Positions 9,585 to 19,585 of a stretch of 64,000 bases of DNA are shown here, piece after piece. This DNA is from CAWUFC02 sp963921335 (lineage in GTDB: Bacteria > Pseudomonadota > Gammaproteobacteria > Pseudomonadales > Halieaceae): NCBI GenBank assembly GCA_963921335.3, contig CAWUFC020000001.1:62001-126000 (forward strand). The letters run 5' to 3'. Numbering within the stretch: the first letter of the stretch is position 1; each line of letters starts with the position of its first letter. The position numbers and the translations under genes are program-made. The notes under the pieces were generated by a model, which was not told where the DNA came from, made no database searches, and saw nothing but the letters and a program-made list of their open reading frames with translations.

Positions 9585-10576
9585 CACATTAAGCTTTCGT
9601 TTCAAGGTTAACTTGAAGGGGAAGCAACATGACCAAAGCACAGCAAGCCAGGCTGGTCGCCTGGCGCCTCAAAATCCTCAATTGGGCCGATGGTGAGCCC
9701 CGGCAAGTCTCTCGGACATGCCGTTACTTCGGTATCTCCAGAACAGCGTTTTACCGCTGGAAGCGCCGTTATGAAGAGCACGGCGAGGCCGGGCTGGCAG
9801 ATCGAGGCAAGCAGCCACATCGCCACCCCAACGATACACCCAAAGAGGTGGTCAGCAAGATCCTGTATCTGCGTCAGAACTACCACTTTGGCGCTGGACG
9901 CATACAGGCTTACCTGCAGCGCTTCCATGAGATCAAGATAGCTGTATCAACCGTGCATCGAATCCTGGAGAAGAACGGAATGGGCCGTCTTCCTGCCAAC
10001 CAGAAGCACCAGCCCCACAAGAAGCGGTGGAAGCGCTATGAGAAGCCAAAGCCCGGACATCGCCTGCAAATGGACGTAAAGTTCCTTGAGCGCATTCCTG
10101 GGACCGGTAAACGCCTATACCAGTTCACAGCTATAGATGATTGCACTCGAATCCGGGTTCTTAAAATCTATGATCGATGCAATCAGAGTACTGCCATCAA
10201 GTTTCTAGAAGAGGTCCGAAAGCGACTTCCCTTCCGAATACAGGTCCTTCAGACGGATAACGGCGCGGAGTTCCAGTCCAAATTCCATTGGCATGCTGAG
10301 TCCCTGGATATTACGCACGTGTATATCCGACCACGCACACCGCGCCTAAATGGCAAGGTTGAACGATCACATCGAATCGACAATGAGGAGTTCTATCAGC
10401 TAGTCGATCAAGATGGCATATCGACGGATATACACCTGTTTAACGAAAAACTGCGTGAATGGGAGGACTACTACAATTATCATCGTCCTCATGGAGCGCT
10501 GCAGGGCCAGACTCCATACGAACGACTCATCGATAAAACGAGAGCTGATGTGTCACCGTTAGAGTGAGAACCTACA
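9561..10576 (+). mobile_element. IS481-type insertion sequence, about 1.0 kb
   Basis: One DDE transposase gene bounded by imperfect inverted repeats of about 40 bp. Left end: TGTGAATTCTCGCT then GTGACACAT and CTTTCGTTT. Right end, complement: TGTAGGTTCTCACT then GTGACACAT and CTCTCGTTT. Both ends begin TGT, as is usual for IS481/IS3-like elements. The flanks (gcgct on the left, tggcg on the right) show no target duplication. Both flanking genes are truncated exactly at the IS ends, so an adjacent deletion accompanied or followed insertion. Confidence 0.88.
9629..10567 (+). CDS. IS481-family transposase
   Basis: 312 aa. N-terminal helix-turn-helix (VSRTCRYFGISRTAFYRWKR) and an integrase-core catalytic domain with the DDE residues in QMDVKFLE, QTDNGAEF and NGKVERSHRIDNEEFY, followed by YYNYHRPHGALQGQTPYE, all characteristic of IS481. 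The ORF is complete with a good ribosome site (GAAGGGGAAG), and its stop lies within the right terminal repeat. It may be active. Confidence 0.93.
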   Translation: MTKAQQARLVAWRLKILNWADGEPRQVSRTCRYFGISRTAFYRWKRRYEEHGEAGLADRGKQPHRHPNDTPKEVVSKILYLRQNYHFGAGRIQAYLQRFHEIKIAVSTVHRILEKNGMGRLPANQKHQPHKKRWKRYEKPKPGHRLQMDVKFLERIPGTGKRLYQFTAIDDCTRIRVLKIYDRCNQSTAIKFLEEVRKRLPFRIQVLQTDNGAEFQSKFHWHAESLDITHVYIRPRTPRLNGKVERSHRIDNEEFYQLVDQDGISTDIHLFNEKLREWEDYYNYHRPHGALQGQTPYERLIDKTRADVSPLE

Positions 10577-11405
10577 TGGCGGAGGTCATCAGATCTGGCG
10601 TTACATCAAACTCCGTAGCACCGAAATTATTACCCAGTCGGCCCCAACCGCAAATCACCTCGTCAAAGATCAACAGTACATCGTGCTGGTCGCAGATCTC
10701 CCGAATCCGTTGCAGGTAACCTTCCGGCGGCAGCACGATACCGCCCGCACCGGCGATGGGCTCAATAATCACCGCAGCCACTGTACTGGGATCATGTAGC
10801 TTGAGCAGCTCTTCCAGCTCTTCTGCCCATTCTACGCCGTGCTCTGGCAGACCCTTGCTGAACCCATTACGCTCAATATCCAGCGTGTGGCGCAGGTGAT
10901 CCACCATCAGCCACTGACCAAAGGTTTTGTAGTTACCAGTAATACCGCCGACAGAAAGGCCGCCAAAATTCACGCCGTGATAGCCTCTTTGGCGGCCAAT
11001 AAAGCGTTTCTTACCGGCCTGGCCTTTCGCTTCCCAATACTGCATCGCAATCTTGAGGGCTGTTTCCACAGCCTCGGAACCAGAGTTACCAAAGAACACA
11101 TGGTCCAGGCCGTCAGGGGTGTACTGAACAAGTCGCTGAGCGCACTCAAAACCCAGCTCATGACCAAAGTTGAAGATGGAGCTGAAATCCAGGGTCTTCA
11201 ACTGCTTCGCAACTGCTTCAGCAATTTCTGGTCGACAGTGCCCCGCATTGCTACACCACAGGCCGGCCGTCGCATCGATAACCGAGCGTCCATCAGTAGT
11301 TGTAAGCATCACATCCTCAGCCGACGCCACCATACGCGGTGCTTCTTTAAAAGCGCGGTTGGCCGTAAAAGGCATCCAGAAAGCATTCATATCCTGTGCG
11401 TTCAT
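10572..11405 (-). pseudogene. Class III aminotransferase, C-terminal half deleted at the PLP lysine codon
   Basis: About 276 aa remain of a normal 430-460. The start at 11405 has an AAGGAG site. Present: N-terminal FWMPFTANRAFKEAPRM, PLP-phosphate region FGNSGSEAVETALKIA, YHGVNFGGLSVGG and the cofactor Asp in LLIFDEVICGWGR. The protein stops after PDLMTSA, followed by a Met and stop supplied by the IS. In the family the next residue is the Schiff-base lysine (TSAKG), and the genome keeps only the first base (A) of that AAG codon. The product cannot be catalytic. It lies 13 bases after the aldehyde dehydrogenase gene, a pairing typical of amine to semialdehyde to acid catabolism. Confidence 0.92.
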
Positions 11406-11418
11406 TGATCGATCTCCT

Positions 11419-12872
11419 TTATGCAATGCCACCCATGGAGTGGAATTTAGTTTCATAGAATTCGGCGATACCTTCGGCGCCACCTTCGCTGCCAATGCCC
11501 GATTGTTTCCAACCTCCAAAAGGCGCCACCTCAGTGGAGAACACTCCGGAGTTGGAACAAACAATGCCGTATTGCAGCTGCTCAGAAACGCGCATCACCC
11601 TGCCGATATCGCGAGTAAAAAAATACGCCGCCAATCCGTACTCGGTATCGTTAGCGCGCTCAATCACTTCGGATTCAGTCTCAAAAGTCTGAACGGCCGC
11701 GATCGGTCCAAAGATCTCTTCACGGGCCACCCGCATGTCAGCCTTAATCCGGGTTATCAAGGTTGGCTGAAAGAAGTTGTAACCCAGTTCATGGCGTCCA
11801 CCCCCAAGAGCAGCTCTGCGCCTTTGTCGAGCGAATCGGCCATCAAGGCCTCCATATTTGCGACCGCCCTCTCGCTGATTAGCGGGCCAGTGGTGACGCC
11901 TTCACCAAAACCTTCTCCCATCGACAATTGAGTAATAGCCGTCTTAAGCTTTTGAGTGAACTCTGTTGCTATGCTGTGATGAACGTAGATACGATTGGTG
12001 CAGACACAGGTCTGGCCACAATTACGAAACTTGGTAGCAACGCAGTCTGCAACGGCAACATCAATATCAGCGTCTTCAAACACAATAAACGGCGCGTTAC
12101 CGCCCAGCTCAAGCGAAACCTTCTTTACGGTGCTGGCGCACTGGGCCATGAGAGTACGGCCCACCGAGGTAGACCCCGTAAAGGTGAACTTGCCGACCTT
12201 TGGATGTTGCGTGAGCACCTTGCCCAGTGCCTCACTGTCGTCACCAACAACCACGTTGAAAACACCAGCCGGGATACCAGCACGATGAGCGAGTTCGCAC
12301 AAAGCCAGCGCAGACAAAGGAGTTTCGCAGGCGGGCCTGAACACCACTGTGCAACCAGCTGCCAGCGCGGGAGCAGCCTTGCGCGTGATCATGGCACTAG
12401 GAAAATTCCAGGGCGTAATGCAACCCACGACGCCTACAGGCTGCCTATAGGTCTGTAACCTGCGATCAGCAGCAATGGTCGGTATGGTGTGTCCACTTAC
12501 CCGTTTGCATTCCTCTGCGTAATATTCAACGAAGGCGGCGCCATACTTAACTTCACCGATTGCCTCTGCCAATGGCTTACCCTGCTCCGCGGTCATCAGG
12601 CTGCCCAGGTCATCGGCACGCTCAACAATCAACTCATGCCACCGACGCAAACAGGCGGAGCGCTCTTTCGCGGGCAAGGCACTCCAACTATCAAATGCAG
12701 CTGCAGCGGCCTCTACCGCCTGTTCACAGTTTTCGGCAGACCCATTGGCGACCACCGCAACGACGGCGCCGTTGGCCGGATTAATGACCTCCAGAGTGCC
12801 CCCGCTACCCGCTACCCATTGTCCGTTGACGTAATTCTCAGTACGAAAAAGAGCCGCGTCTGTTAATTGCAT
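11419..12872 (-). pseudogene. NAD(P)-aldehyde dehydrogenase, succinate-semialdehyde type, frameshifted
   Basis: Full-length ALDH sequence, about 484 codons, split into two frames. The first frame carries PWNFPSAM, FTGSTSVGR, SLELGGNAPFIVFEDAD and the catalytic-Cys motif NCGQTCVC. The second carries the C-terminal REEIFGPIAAV and APFGGWKQSGIGSEGG. The break falls in a run of five Gs (Cs at 11801-11805 on the plus strand). A sixth G would restore continuous homology through GGRHELGYNFFQPTLITR. Resemblance is to GabD-like semialdehyde dehydrogenases. The start at 12872 has GGGGA at the right distance. It is either a real pseudogene or a homopolymer sequencing error. Neighbouring broken genes favour the former. 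Confidence 0.85.
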
Positions 12873-12991
12873 CAGCATGTCCCCAAGCGCCATTCAAGAA
12901 GGCGGCCATCTTATGCAGCAGACCAGACCCGGTAAATCTATCGAGCTCAAGTTAAGGTAAGCAAACCCTGAACTAACTGCTCGGCGCGCAC

Positions 12992-13014
12992 AAAAAAGGG
13001 GGCCGAAGCCCCCT
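12992..13014 (-). terminator. Strong Rho-independent terminator after the second TBDR
   Basis: On the minus strand: GGGGGC-TTCG-GCCCCC with a stable UUCG tetraloop followed by six Ts, 24 bases past the TBDR stop codon. Confidence 0.92.
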
Positions 13015-13037
13015 GACAGGTTCCGCATGCCTATCAA

Positions 13038-15359
13038 TTAAAAGCGGGTTTTAAACTCCACACCGTAGGTTCGTGGAGCGAGTGCACCGATATACTGATT
13101 CAAAGAGAATGCCTCAAACACATTGAACTGGTTCTCATTGTCAGTCAGGTTCTTGCCCCAAATTGCCAACTCCCAGCGTTCGTCCTGTGAGCCAATGCCT
13201 ACACGGGCGGTCAGGTTTTCATGTTCGTCCATGGTGGCAAGCGGCGCCAGCTGGGACTCCTGTACGTCGGTCCAGTCATAGCTGACCAGACCACGAAACT
13301 GAAGATTATTGCCAAATCCGCGCACATAGCTGACACGCGCGTTGTAGCTCCACTCAGGCGCTCTAGGCAGCACTGAACCTTCGAAGTCTTCAGCCCCGTC
13401 CACGGGTATACCGGAAGGCAGAGTGGTCAGCGGGTCAGTTACTTCAGAATCAATATAGGCAGCCCCCAATACGATATCCCAGCCCTCAGCCGGCACCCAG
13501 CGCGCTTCAAGCTCCGCACCGGTCATCTCTGATCCTGGCACGTTTGCGAGCGCAGATGCTGCACTGGCCAGCACCAGGCTCTGACGCTCTTCGTAGTCGT
13601 AATAGTACGCTGCACCATTCAGCTGAAAGCGGCCGTCTGCCATAGTGCCCTTAAAACCAATCTCATAAGCCGGCAGCTCTTCAGGCTTCACATAGAACAG
13701 ATAACCCGTGCTTTGCACCGCACTGGCAAAGAAGCGGCCACCGCGATACCCGGTGGATACCGAACCATAGATCAGCCAGTCATCGTTGGGTGTGTAATCG
13801 ATCGCGATCTTGCCGTCCAGGCTGCTGTCCGTCTCTGATTCATCAAGCGCGTCTATTACCAGGCTGCCATCATCCAGCCAGGTACCAAAAGCGGTGCCGA
13901 AAAACGGCGCACCGGAAGCCTCCAGGAAATTACAGGTTTCAAGGTCCAGACCAAATCCACCTTCTTCTACTGGTGTCGCGCAAATCGCGGCGCTAAGTAG
14001 CGTGTTGTCGGTGACCGTCGACTCAAACTCCACCTCGTCATAGGAATAGCGAGCGCCCACCGTCAGCTTCCAGGCGTCGGCTAACTGCGTCTCGGTATGG
14101 AGGTAGGCCCCATAGGACGTAATCTACTGATCATAAACGGTTTGCACGGCTGAATCCTGAATACCTACCCCAGTGCCGCCAGAGAGCACGGAGCGCGGAT
14201 CCAGAATTACGTCACCCACCAGCACTTCAGGCGAACCTTTTGAGGTTTCACGAGAAACGCTGGCACCAGCGACCCAGAAGAACTTGCCATCTGAGTTGGA
14301 GGTGAAGCGAATCTCCTGGGAAATTTGCTCCTGCTCGGTATTACCACTGTCGAGATCGGCCCAGAAGAACGGCGATCCGTCGTAGGCGTCAAGGGTATCC
14401 ACTTCGTACTCATCGTAAGCTGTGATGGAGGTGAACGTGAACGCGTCTGCTTCATGATCGATAGTCAGTGACGCCCCGTAGCCCTGCTCATCGCGCTCCG
14501 GCACAAAAGACGCTGCGGGATCCTTCCAGCCAACGCCGGGGGTAACCAGCTCACCAAAGGGCCCGCCAACATTCACCTCGTAACCCACTGCTGAGATTGA
14601 TTTGTCGCGACTGCCGTGCAAATTCAGCAGAATATCTGTGCGATCACCTGGCTGAAACGCCAGCAACAGGCGTGCAGACTGCTTGTCTTCCTTGCCATAC
14701 TCCTGACCGGTCAGTATGTCGTCCTGCCAGCCCTCACCCTGGTCAATCCACGAAACGGCCAGGCGACCCTGAACACTCTCGCCCAAGCCGCCGCTGACGG
14801 CCGCTTCCAGCTCGGCACGCTCATAGCTGCCATAGCGAATGCGAGCAAACCCCTCGAATTCTTCGGTGGGCTTAGCGGAGATGATGTTGATAGCACCACC
14901 GGTGGTATTTCTGCCATACAGCGTGCCTTGTGGGCCTTTCAGCACCTCAATGCGTGAGATATCCATCAGCTGACTATTCAGAAATGCGCCTGAGCTTTGA
15001 TAAACCTGATCGACATAGACGCCAACTGCACCAGCATTGTTGTAGTTGAAATCATCCAGTCCCACGCCGCGAATAGAATAAATCGGTGAACCACCAGAGA
15101 CGCTGTTGTTGGCCGTCAAGCCGGGTGTCTGGCCGGCCAGGTCGACAGCGGTAGACATACCCAGATCCTGAATATCGTCACCTGCAAACGCAGTCACGGC
15201 AACACTCACATCCTGAAGGCTCTGCTCACGCTTTTGCGCGGTCACCACAACCTCTTCAATGGTTGCTATTTGCGAATAGGCAGCAGCCGAGAGTGTCATC
15301 GAGCCCAGTGCTAGGGCTACGACTTCCAGTGCAATGATTTTTTTCTTGTAAGAGTTCAT
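13038..15359 (-). pseudogene. TonB-dependent receptor interrupted by an in-frame TAG
   Basis: 774 codons in one frame from the ATG at 15359 to the stop before 13038, with one amber codon at 14124-14126 (between VQTVYDQ and TSYGAYLHTE). Upstream part: signal peptide, VEEVVVTAQ-type TonB box (IEEVVVTAQKREQSLQDV), and plug with LKGPQGTLYGRNTTGGAIN. Downstream part: barrel strands ending YGVEFKTRF with a terminal Phe. No frameshift is involved, so one base substitution created the stop. The truncated protein would lack about half the barrel. It is closely related to the intact receptor at 5356-7587. Confidence 0.88.
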
Positions 15360-15482
15360 CTGTTTCTTCCCCTCATGAGAGTAGATGTTTAACAACGAGG
15401 AAAGACTAGCGGTGGTCGGCATGATCGGTAAATCGAAGCCGCTGAAGCGTAGTTAAGGAAGCACTGAACTGAGCGCAGGGTC

Positions 15483-16889
15483 TCAAGCGGATTCGAAAAG
15501 CCTGTTCAGCTCCCAGTCGGTTACTGTGCTCAGGTCGGCACCGCTATCGGCCACTGACTCCAAAAAGTCCTGCCGATGGAAGTCACGATTGGCGGCGAAG
15601 ATATCGACAAATTTGTCCCCAAAATGCTCCCTGGCAAATGCGGAGTTGCTGAAGCGATCAATGGCGGTACTCATATCATCGGTGAGCAACATGCTGTCCG
15701 GCACACCAGCCAGCTTATCCCAGCTGTTACCCGTGGCCATAGGAATGGGCTGCACGCGGTTTTCAATACCCCAGAGGCCGGCTGCCAGCGTGGCGGCCTG
15801 CACCAGGTAGGGGTTAGCGTCTGCACCAGGCAGTCGGTTCTCTATTCGGATAGCCTCGGGCGAGTCGCAGCCCAGAACCCGCAAACCCACGGTACGATTG
15901 TCCACCCCCCAGCTCATGGCCACCGGTGCGTAGATACCCGGTTGATAACGGCGATAAGAGTTAACATTCGGCGCCAGCATCAACTGCAACTCCGGTAGAC
16001 GATGCTGCAAACCGCCAACAAAGTGGCGCATGGTGTCAGAGACGTGATGCTGAGCTTCGCGATCATAGAACGCCGGCGCACCCTCCCTGTCCCTAAGAGA
16101 GAAATGACTGTGAAACGAACTGCCGTCCTCGTCATCAAGGCAACGCGCCATGAAAGATGCCATGCGATTGTGGCGCTGGCTCATCACCTTGGTGACAAAT
16201 TTGATGTAAGCACAGTCATCCGCTGAGCGAATGCCTTCCTGATAGCGCAAAACCAGCTCATGAAATCCGGCGCCTACTTCAAGGTGGTAACACTCAATAT
16301 CAATGCCCATATCTGCAAACGTATCCAGCAGCAAATCGGGGAACTCGCTCTCTACGTGATGTCGCATCATGCCCATACACTGCTGTCGCGCCGGGCTGGG
16401 CAGCAGGTCGCGATAATTGGCCGCCAGGTTTTCCTCCGTTGAGCATTGAAACAATCTGAACTCCAACTCGAAGGCACCGAACAAACTGAAACCATACTGC
16501 TCCAGACGACCCAGCTGCTGCTTTAACAAGGTTCTTGGACAGGCGAACTCGGCTGCGTCGTCGGCGTAATCCATGAGCAACATCAGATTGCGACGTGGAG
16601 ACGCCCAGGGCAGCACACGCATTGTCTCAGTTGCCGGGAGAGCAACGGAGTCGTGCAAATCAATATCGCCTTCAAAAATGCCTTCAACGGGAAAGATCGC
16701 ATCACAGTGATCTGCACCTGCGAAATTTGCGGTGAAGGGTATTCCTTTTGATAAGGCCTTCTCGAACTTCTCTCTCGATACCGTTTTTCCACGCAATTGG
16801 CCGGTTGGATCTACTACTGCCAGATCTATATGCGTCAACTCAGGTCGAGCGCTGAGCTGCTCCAAAACATCTTCTTTGGCGCTGTTCAT
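15483..16889 (-). CDS. Glutamine synthetase-like glutamate-amine ligase (PuuA type)
   Basis: 468 aa. Glutamine-synthetase superfamily enzyme of the gamma-glutamylpolyamine synthetase group, predicted to join glutamate to an amine using ATP. Landmarks: GAFELEFRLF (metal-binding Glu), LEVGAGFHELVLRYQ, SSFHSHFSLRD, NVNSYRRYQPG and RIENRLPGADANPYL. These resemble PuuA/GlnA3 more than true GlnA, and no adenylylation-loop Tyr is obvious. The ATG at 16889 overlaps the SDR stop (TGATG). A TTG one codon earlier is possible. It is intact, unlike the dehydrogenase and aminotransferase that would complete a gamma-glutamylation route. Confidence 0.85.
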   Translation of the reverse strand: MNSAKEDVLEQLSARPELTHIDLAVVDPTGQLRGKTVSREKFEKALSKGIPFTANFAGADHCDAIFPVEGIFEGDIDLHDSVALPATETMRVLPWASPRRNLMLLMDYADDAAEFACPRTLLKQQLGRLEQYGFSLFGAFELEFRLFQCSTEENLAANYRDLLPSPARQQCMGMMRHHVESEFPDLLLDTFADMGIDIECYHLEVGAGFHELVLRYQEGIRSADDCAYIKFVTKVMSQRHNRMASFMARCLDDEDGSSFHSHFSLRDREGAPAFYDREAQHHVSDTMRHFVGGLQHRLPELQLMLAPNVNSYRRYQPGIYAPVAMSWGVDNRTVGLRVLGCDSPEAIRIENRLPGADANPYLVQAATLAAGLWGIENRVQPIPMATGNSWDKLAGVPDSMLLTDDMSTAIDRFSNSAFAREHFGDKFVDIFAANRDFHRQDFLESVADSGADLSTVTDWELNRLFESA

Positions 16890-17689
16890 CAAGCTAGATT
16901 CTCCATCGGAAAACCGCCATGGATAGGTAGTGCGACACCGCTGATATAAGTCGCTGCGTCACTGGCCAAATAAGCCACGAAATCGCCAATTTCAGACGGC
17001 TGGGCCCAACGACCCAAACTGACGCCGTCGTCCGCCATACGCTTGAGCTCAGCATTGGTTTCATCGTCAGTTGCCCCGGTATCGAGCAGCGCTTTGTCGA
17101 ACATACCTGTGGCGACCAACCCTGGGCAGATGGCCAGTACGCGAACGTTGTATTTGCCCAGCTCCGCCGCCAGTGCTTTCGTGAAACCGATAACAGCGTG
17201 CTTACTGGCACAGTAGTGGGTGAGGCCAGGCGTGCCATAGATACCTGCAACCGAAGCATTGTTGATGATCACACCGGACTGCTGTTGCTGCATGACAGGT
17301 GCCACCGCCTTGCACATCAGAACAGGGCCGCGAACATTAACGCGATACATACGGTCAAATAGCTCAATGCCAGCCTCACTGAAGTCTTTGATGCCGCCAA
17401 TACCTGCGTTATTAAACAGTAGGTCGATGCGGCCGAAGTCGTTGAGCACCTGCGTTATGCAATCAGCTGTTGCCTGCTCCTCGGTAACATCAAATACATA
17501 GGCCATGGCGTGTATGCGGTACTCAGCCGTAAGCTCTTCGACACGACCTGTCAGCGAATGCAGTGCTGCCGGCACATCTGTCAGAGCAATATTCCAACCC
17601 TGCTCAGCAAGTTTGCGGGCACTGGCAAAGCCCATCCCATCTTTACCGGCCCCGCCGGTCATGACAGCTACGCGGTTTTCATTACTCAT
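16889..17689 (-). CDS. Short-chain dehydrogenase/reductase
   Basis: 266 aa. Rossmann-fold oxidoreductase with cofactor loop TGGAGKDGMGFA, NNAG (LLFNNAGIGG), catalytic Ser (NNASVAG) and YCASK, followed by LAICPG. The SDR start ATG at 17689 overlaps the end of the MFS gene by 8 bases, and its stop overlaps the ligase start, so it is tightly operonic. The C-terminal SGVALPIHGGFPMENLA is usual for classical SDRs. Its role as an alcohol or hydroxy-acid dehydrogenase in the same pathway is inference. Confidence 0.88.
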   Translation of the reverse strand: MSNENRVAVMTGGAGKDGMGFASARKLAEQGWNIALTDVPAALHSLTGRVEELTAEYRIHAMAYVFDVTEEQATADCITQVLNDFGRIDLLFNNAGIGGIKDFSEAGIELFDRMYRVNVRGPVLMCKAVAPVMQQQQSGVIINNASVAGIYGTPGLTHYCASKHAVIGFTKALAAELGKYNVRVLAICPGLVATGMFDKALLDTGATDDETNAELKRMADDGVSLGRWAQPSEIGDFVAYLASDAATYISGVALPIHGGFPMENLA

Positions 17690-18839
17690 TGATGCTCTCC
17701 CTCTCAGCTTTTTGCGCCAGAAAGGCAAATACTGCTCCCGTGAGGGCCATTACCCCGGCCAGGAGCAGGTAGGCCGTGTCGATGTTTCCTGACTCTTTAA
17801 GAATGCCTACTAACGGCGGCCCCAGCGTCGCGCCAAGCGGTAGCGCCACGCTAATGGCCACCGTTAAATGACCAGATTGGTCGAATTGGTCAACGATACT
17901 CATGTGATAGGGCACGCCGATATTCCAGCCAACACTCAGCGTGCACATGGCGGCAAAGAAAATAGCCACGGTCTGCGGCAGGTTTAACAAATAGAATGTG
18001 ATTAGCACCAGCAACGTAGCGCCCACGAGCACGCGCATCCGACCCAGCGTATCTCCCCATCGAGCAGTCACCAGCAATGCGGCCAACGAGAGAATCAAAG
18101 ACAATGAGACAGCCGTACTCACTTGAGTTGCCGTCAGCCCGGCATCTTGGCCAATGACTTCAACAAAGGCATACAGCCCGGCCAGGGCTCCAAAACTAAG
18201 CGTCAGAGCCAGCAATGCAATACAACCGGGTAAAGAGGTCACCGCCGACTGAGTCCCGGCGACGGAAGGCCTTGGTAAAGCTCTGGCGGGAATCACCAGG
18301 GTCGCAAAACTGACCAACACACTCAGCGCCGCAAACATCAAGAGCACACCGGTGAAGCCAGCACATGGAATGATCACAGCGCTCAATAAATAGATCATGA
18401 TCGCGCCGAGCAGAATTTCGCTGAATACCTTGCCGGAGAACAAGCGCTCAGTCTGGGCAGAGTCGCCAAAGTAGCAAATCACCATCGCAAACAGCTGTCC
18501 CATGGACAAACCAATAACAAGTTGCAATACCAAGGCCAGGGAGAACGTGTCTATCATTGTGTAGAGAAGGAAGCTTGAGGTGCTAACTAGAGAGGACACA
18601 CGAATCAGTGTGTGCCAGGACACTTTGCGTATGCTAAACACTGCGACCAGTGCAGAGAGCGCAAAGCCACCAAGATACATGCCACTGAGCGCGCCGAGTT
18701 GACTGTCATTGAGGCTTAGGCCATCAGCGGCGGCAATCACAAAGGTGGGCATGGTATTAAACATCAGTGCCGCTATCGCAGAGAGCGTGCAGGCAACTAC
18801 CACCTGCAACCTCGCCAGTGGTTTAGCTGTATAACTCAT
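17682..18839 (-). CDS. MFS transporter
   Basis: 385 aa with about 12 hydrophobic segments spread evenly from residue 12 to 375 and a short cytoplasmic tail. No close named relative is recognised. The lack of a long central loop suits a small-molecule MFS importer or exporter. Its ATG overlaps the stop of the upstream SDR pseudogene (ATGA), placing it inside the BVMO-hydrolase-SDR-MFS-SDR-ligase operon. It probably moves the pathway substrate or a product across the inner membrane. Confidence 0.85.
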   Translation of the reverse strand: MSYTAKPLARLQVVVACTLSAIAALMFNTMPTFVIAAADGLSLNDSQLGALSGMYLGGFALSALVAVFSIRKVSWHTLIRVSSLVSTSSFLLYTMIDTFSLALVLQLVIGLSMGQLFAMVICYFGDSAQTERLFSGKVFSEILLGAIMIYLLSAVIIPCAGFTGVLLMFAALSVLVSFATLVIPARALPRPSVAGTQSAVTSLPGCIALLALTLSFGALAGLYAFVEVIGQDAGLTATQVSTAVSLSLILSLAALLVTARWGDTLGRMRVLVGATLLVLITFYLLNLPQTVAIFFAAMCTLSVGWNIGVPYHMSIVDQFDQSGHLTVAISVALPLGATLGPPLVGILKESGNIDTAYLLLAGVMALTGAVFAFLAQKAERESINE

Positions 18840-19585
18840 GCGCTTACCGTCACCCCGCCATCAATGGCAATTGCCTGGCCATTCATATAGCTATTCCGTT
18901 CGCTGAGAAGCAACAACATGGTATTAACAATTTCTTCCGGCTCCGCCAACCGCTCAACCGGCGTGCGCTGGGCAAACTCTTCTAGCTCGGTGTGCGCGAG
19001 ATCAGTTCCCAAAATGGGAGTTGGCACTTAGAAAGGACAGATCGCATTCACACGTATGTTGCTTGCACCAAACTCAATGGCCGCAGCTTTGGTCAATCCT
19101 ACGCAAGCATGCTTGGCAGCCACATAGGCGCTGATATCGGGATCGGCCACTAATCCCGCAAGAGACGCTGTATTGAGAATAACGCCACCGCCCTGCTTCA
19201 ACATCATGGGTATCTGGTGCTTCAGCCCCAAAAAGACCGACTTGGCATTGACCGCTATGTTCAGATCAAACTCTGCTTCTGAGAGTTCAGTCAGGGGCTT
19301 GGCAGGCGTTGCTATGCCTGCATTGTTAACGGCAATATCAAGACGGCCAAAGCGTTCTTCTGCAGAATGGCACAGAGACTGCACCTGAGATTCGACGCTG
19401 ACATCACAAGCTTGCCAAACACATTCAGCGGGCAATGCAGAAGCGACTTCAGCTAAACCGGACTCATTCAAATCTCCGAGCACCAGCCTGGCGCCCGACG
19501 CACTGAGATGTTCAGCCAATAGCCGACCAAAACCGCTGGCAGCACCCGTAATCAGTATCACCTTGCCGGCAAATTCTTGATTCAT
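18836..19585 (-). pseudogene. Short-chain dehydrogenase with in-frame TAA
   Basis: 250 codons in one frame, the usual SDR length, with a TAA at 19028-19030. Before it: TGAASGFG, NNAGIA, NTASLAG, YVAAKHA and VNAICPF. After it: PTPILGTDL, then LAEPEEIVNTMLLLLSE and the C-terminal GQAIAIDGGVTVSA. In the family the interrupted position follows NAICPG/PF and precedes the substrate loop. A TAC/TAT (Tyr) to TAA change is the simplest explanation. The catalytic core lies before the stop, but the substrate-binding C-terminal third would be missing. It overlaps the hydrolase and MFS genes by four bases each. Confidence 0.85.

Noticed and set aside
14124..19030. In-frame stops in the TBDR and SDR genes as recoded codons
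   Set aside because: They are TAG and TAA, not UGA, with no structure after them and no special residue expected at those positions. Nonsense mutation is simpler.
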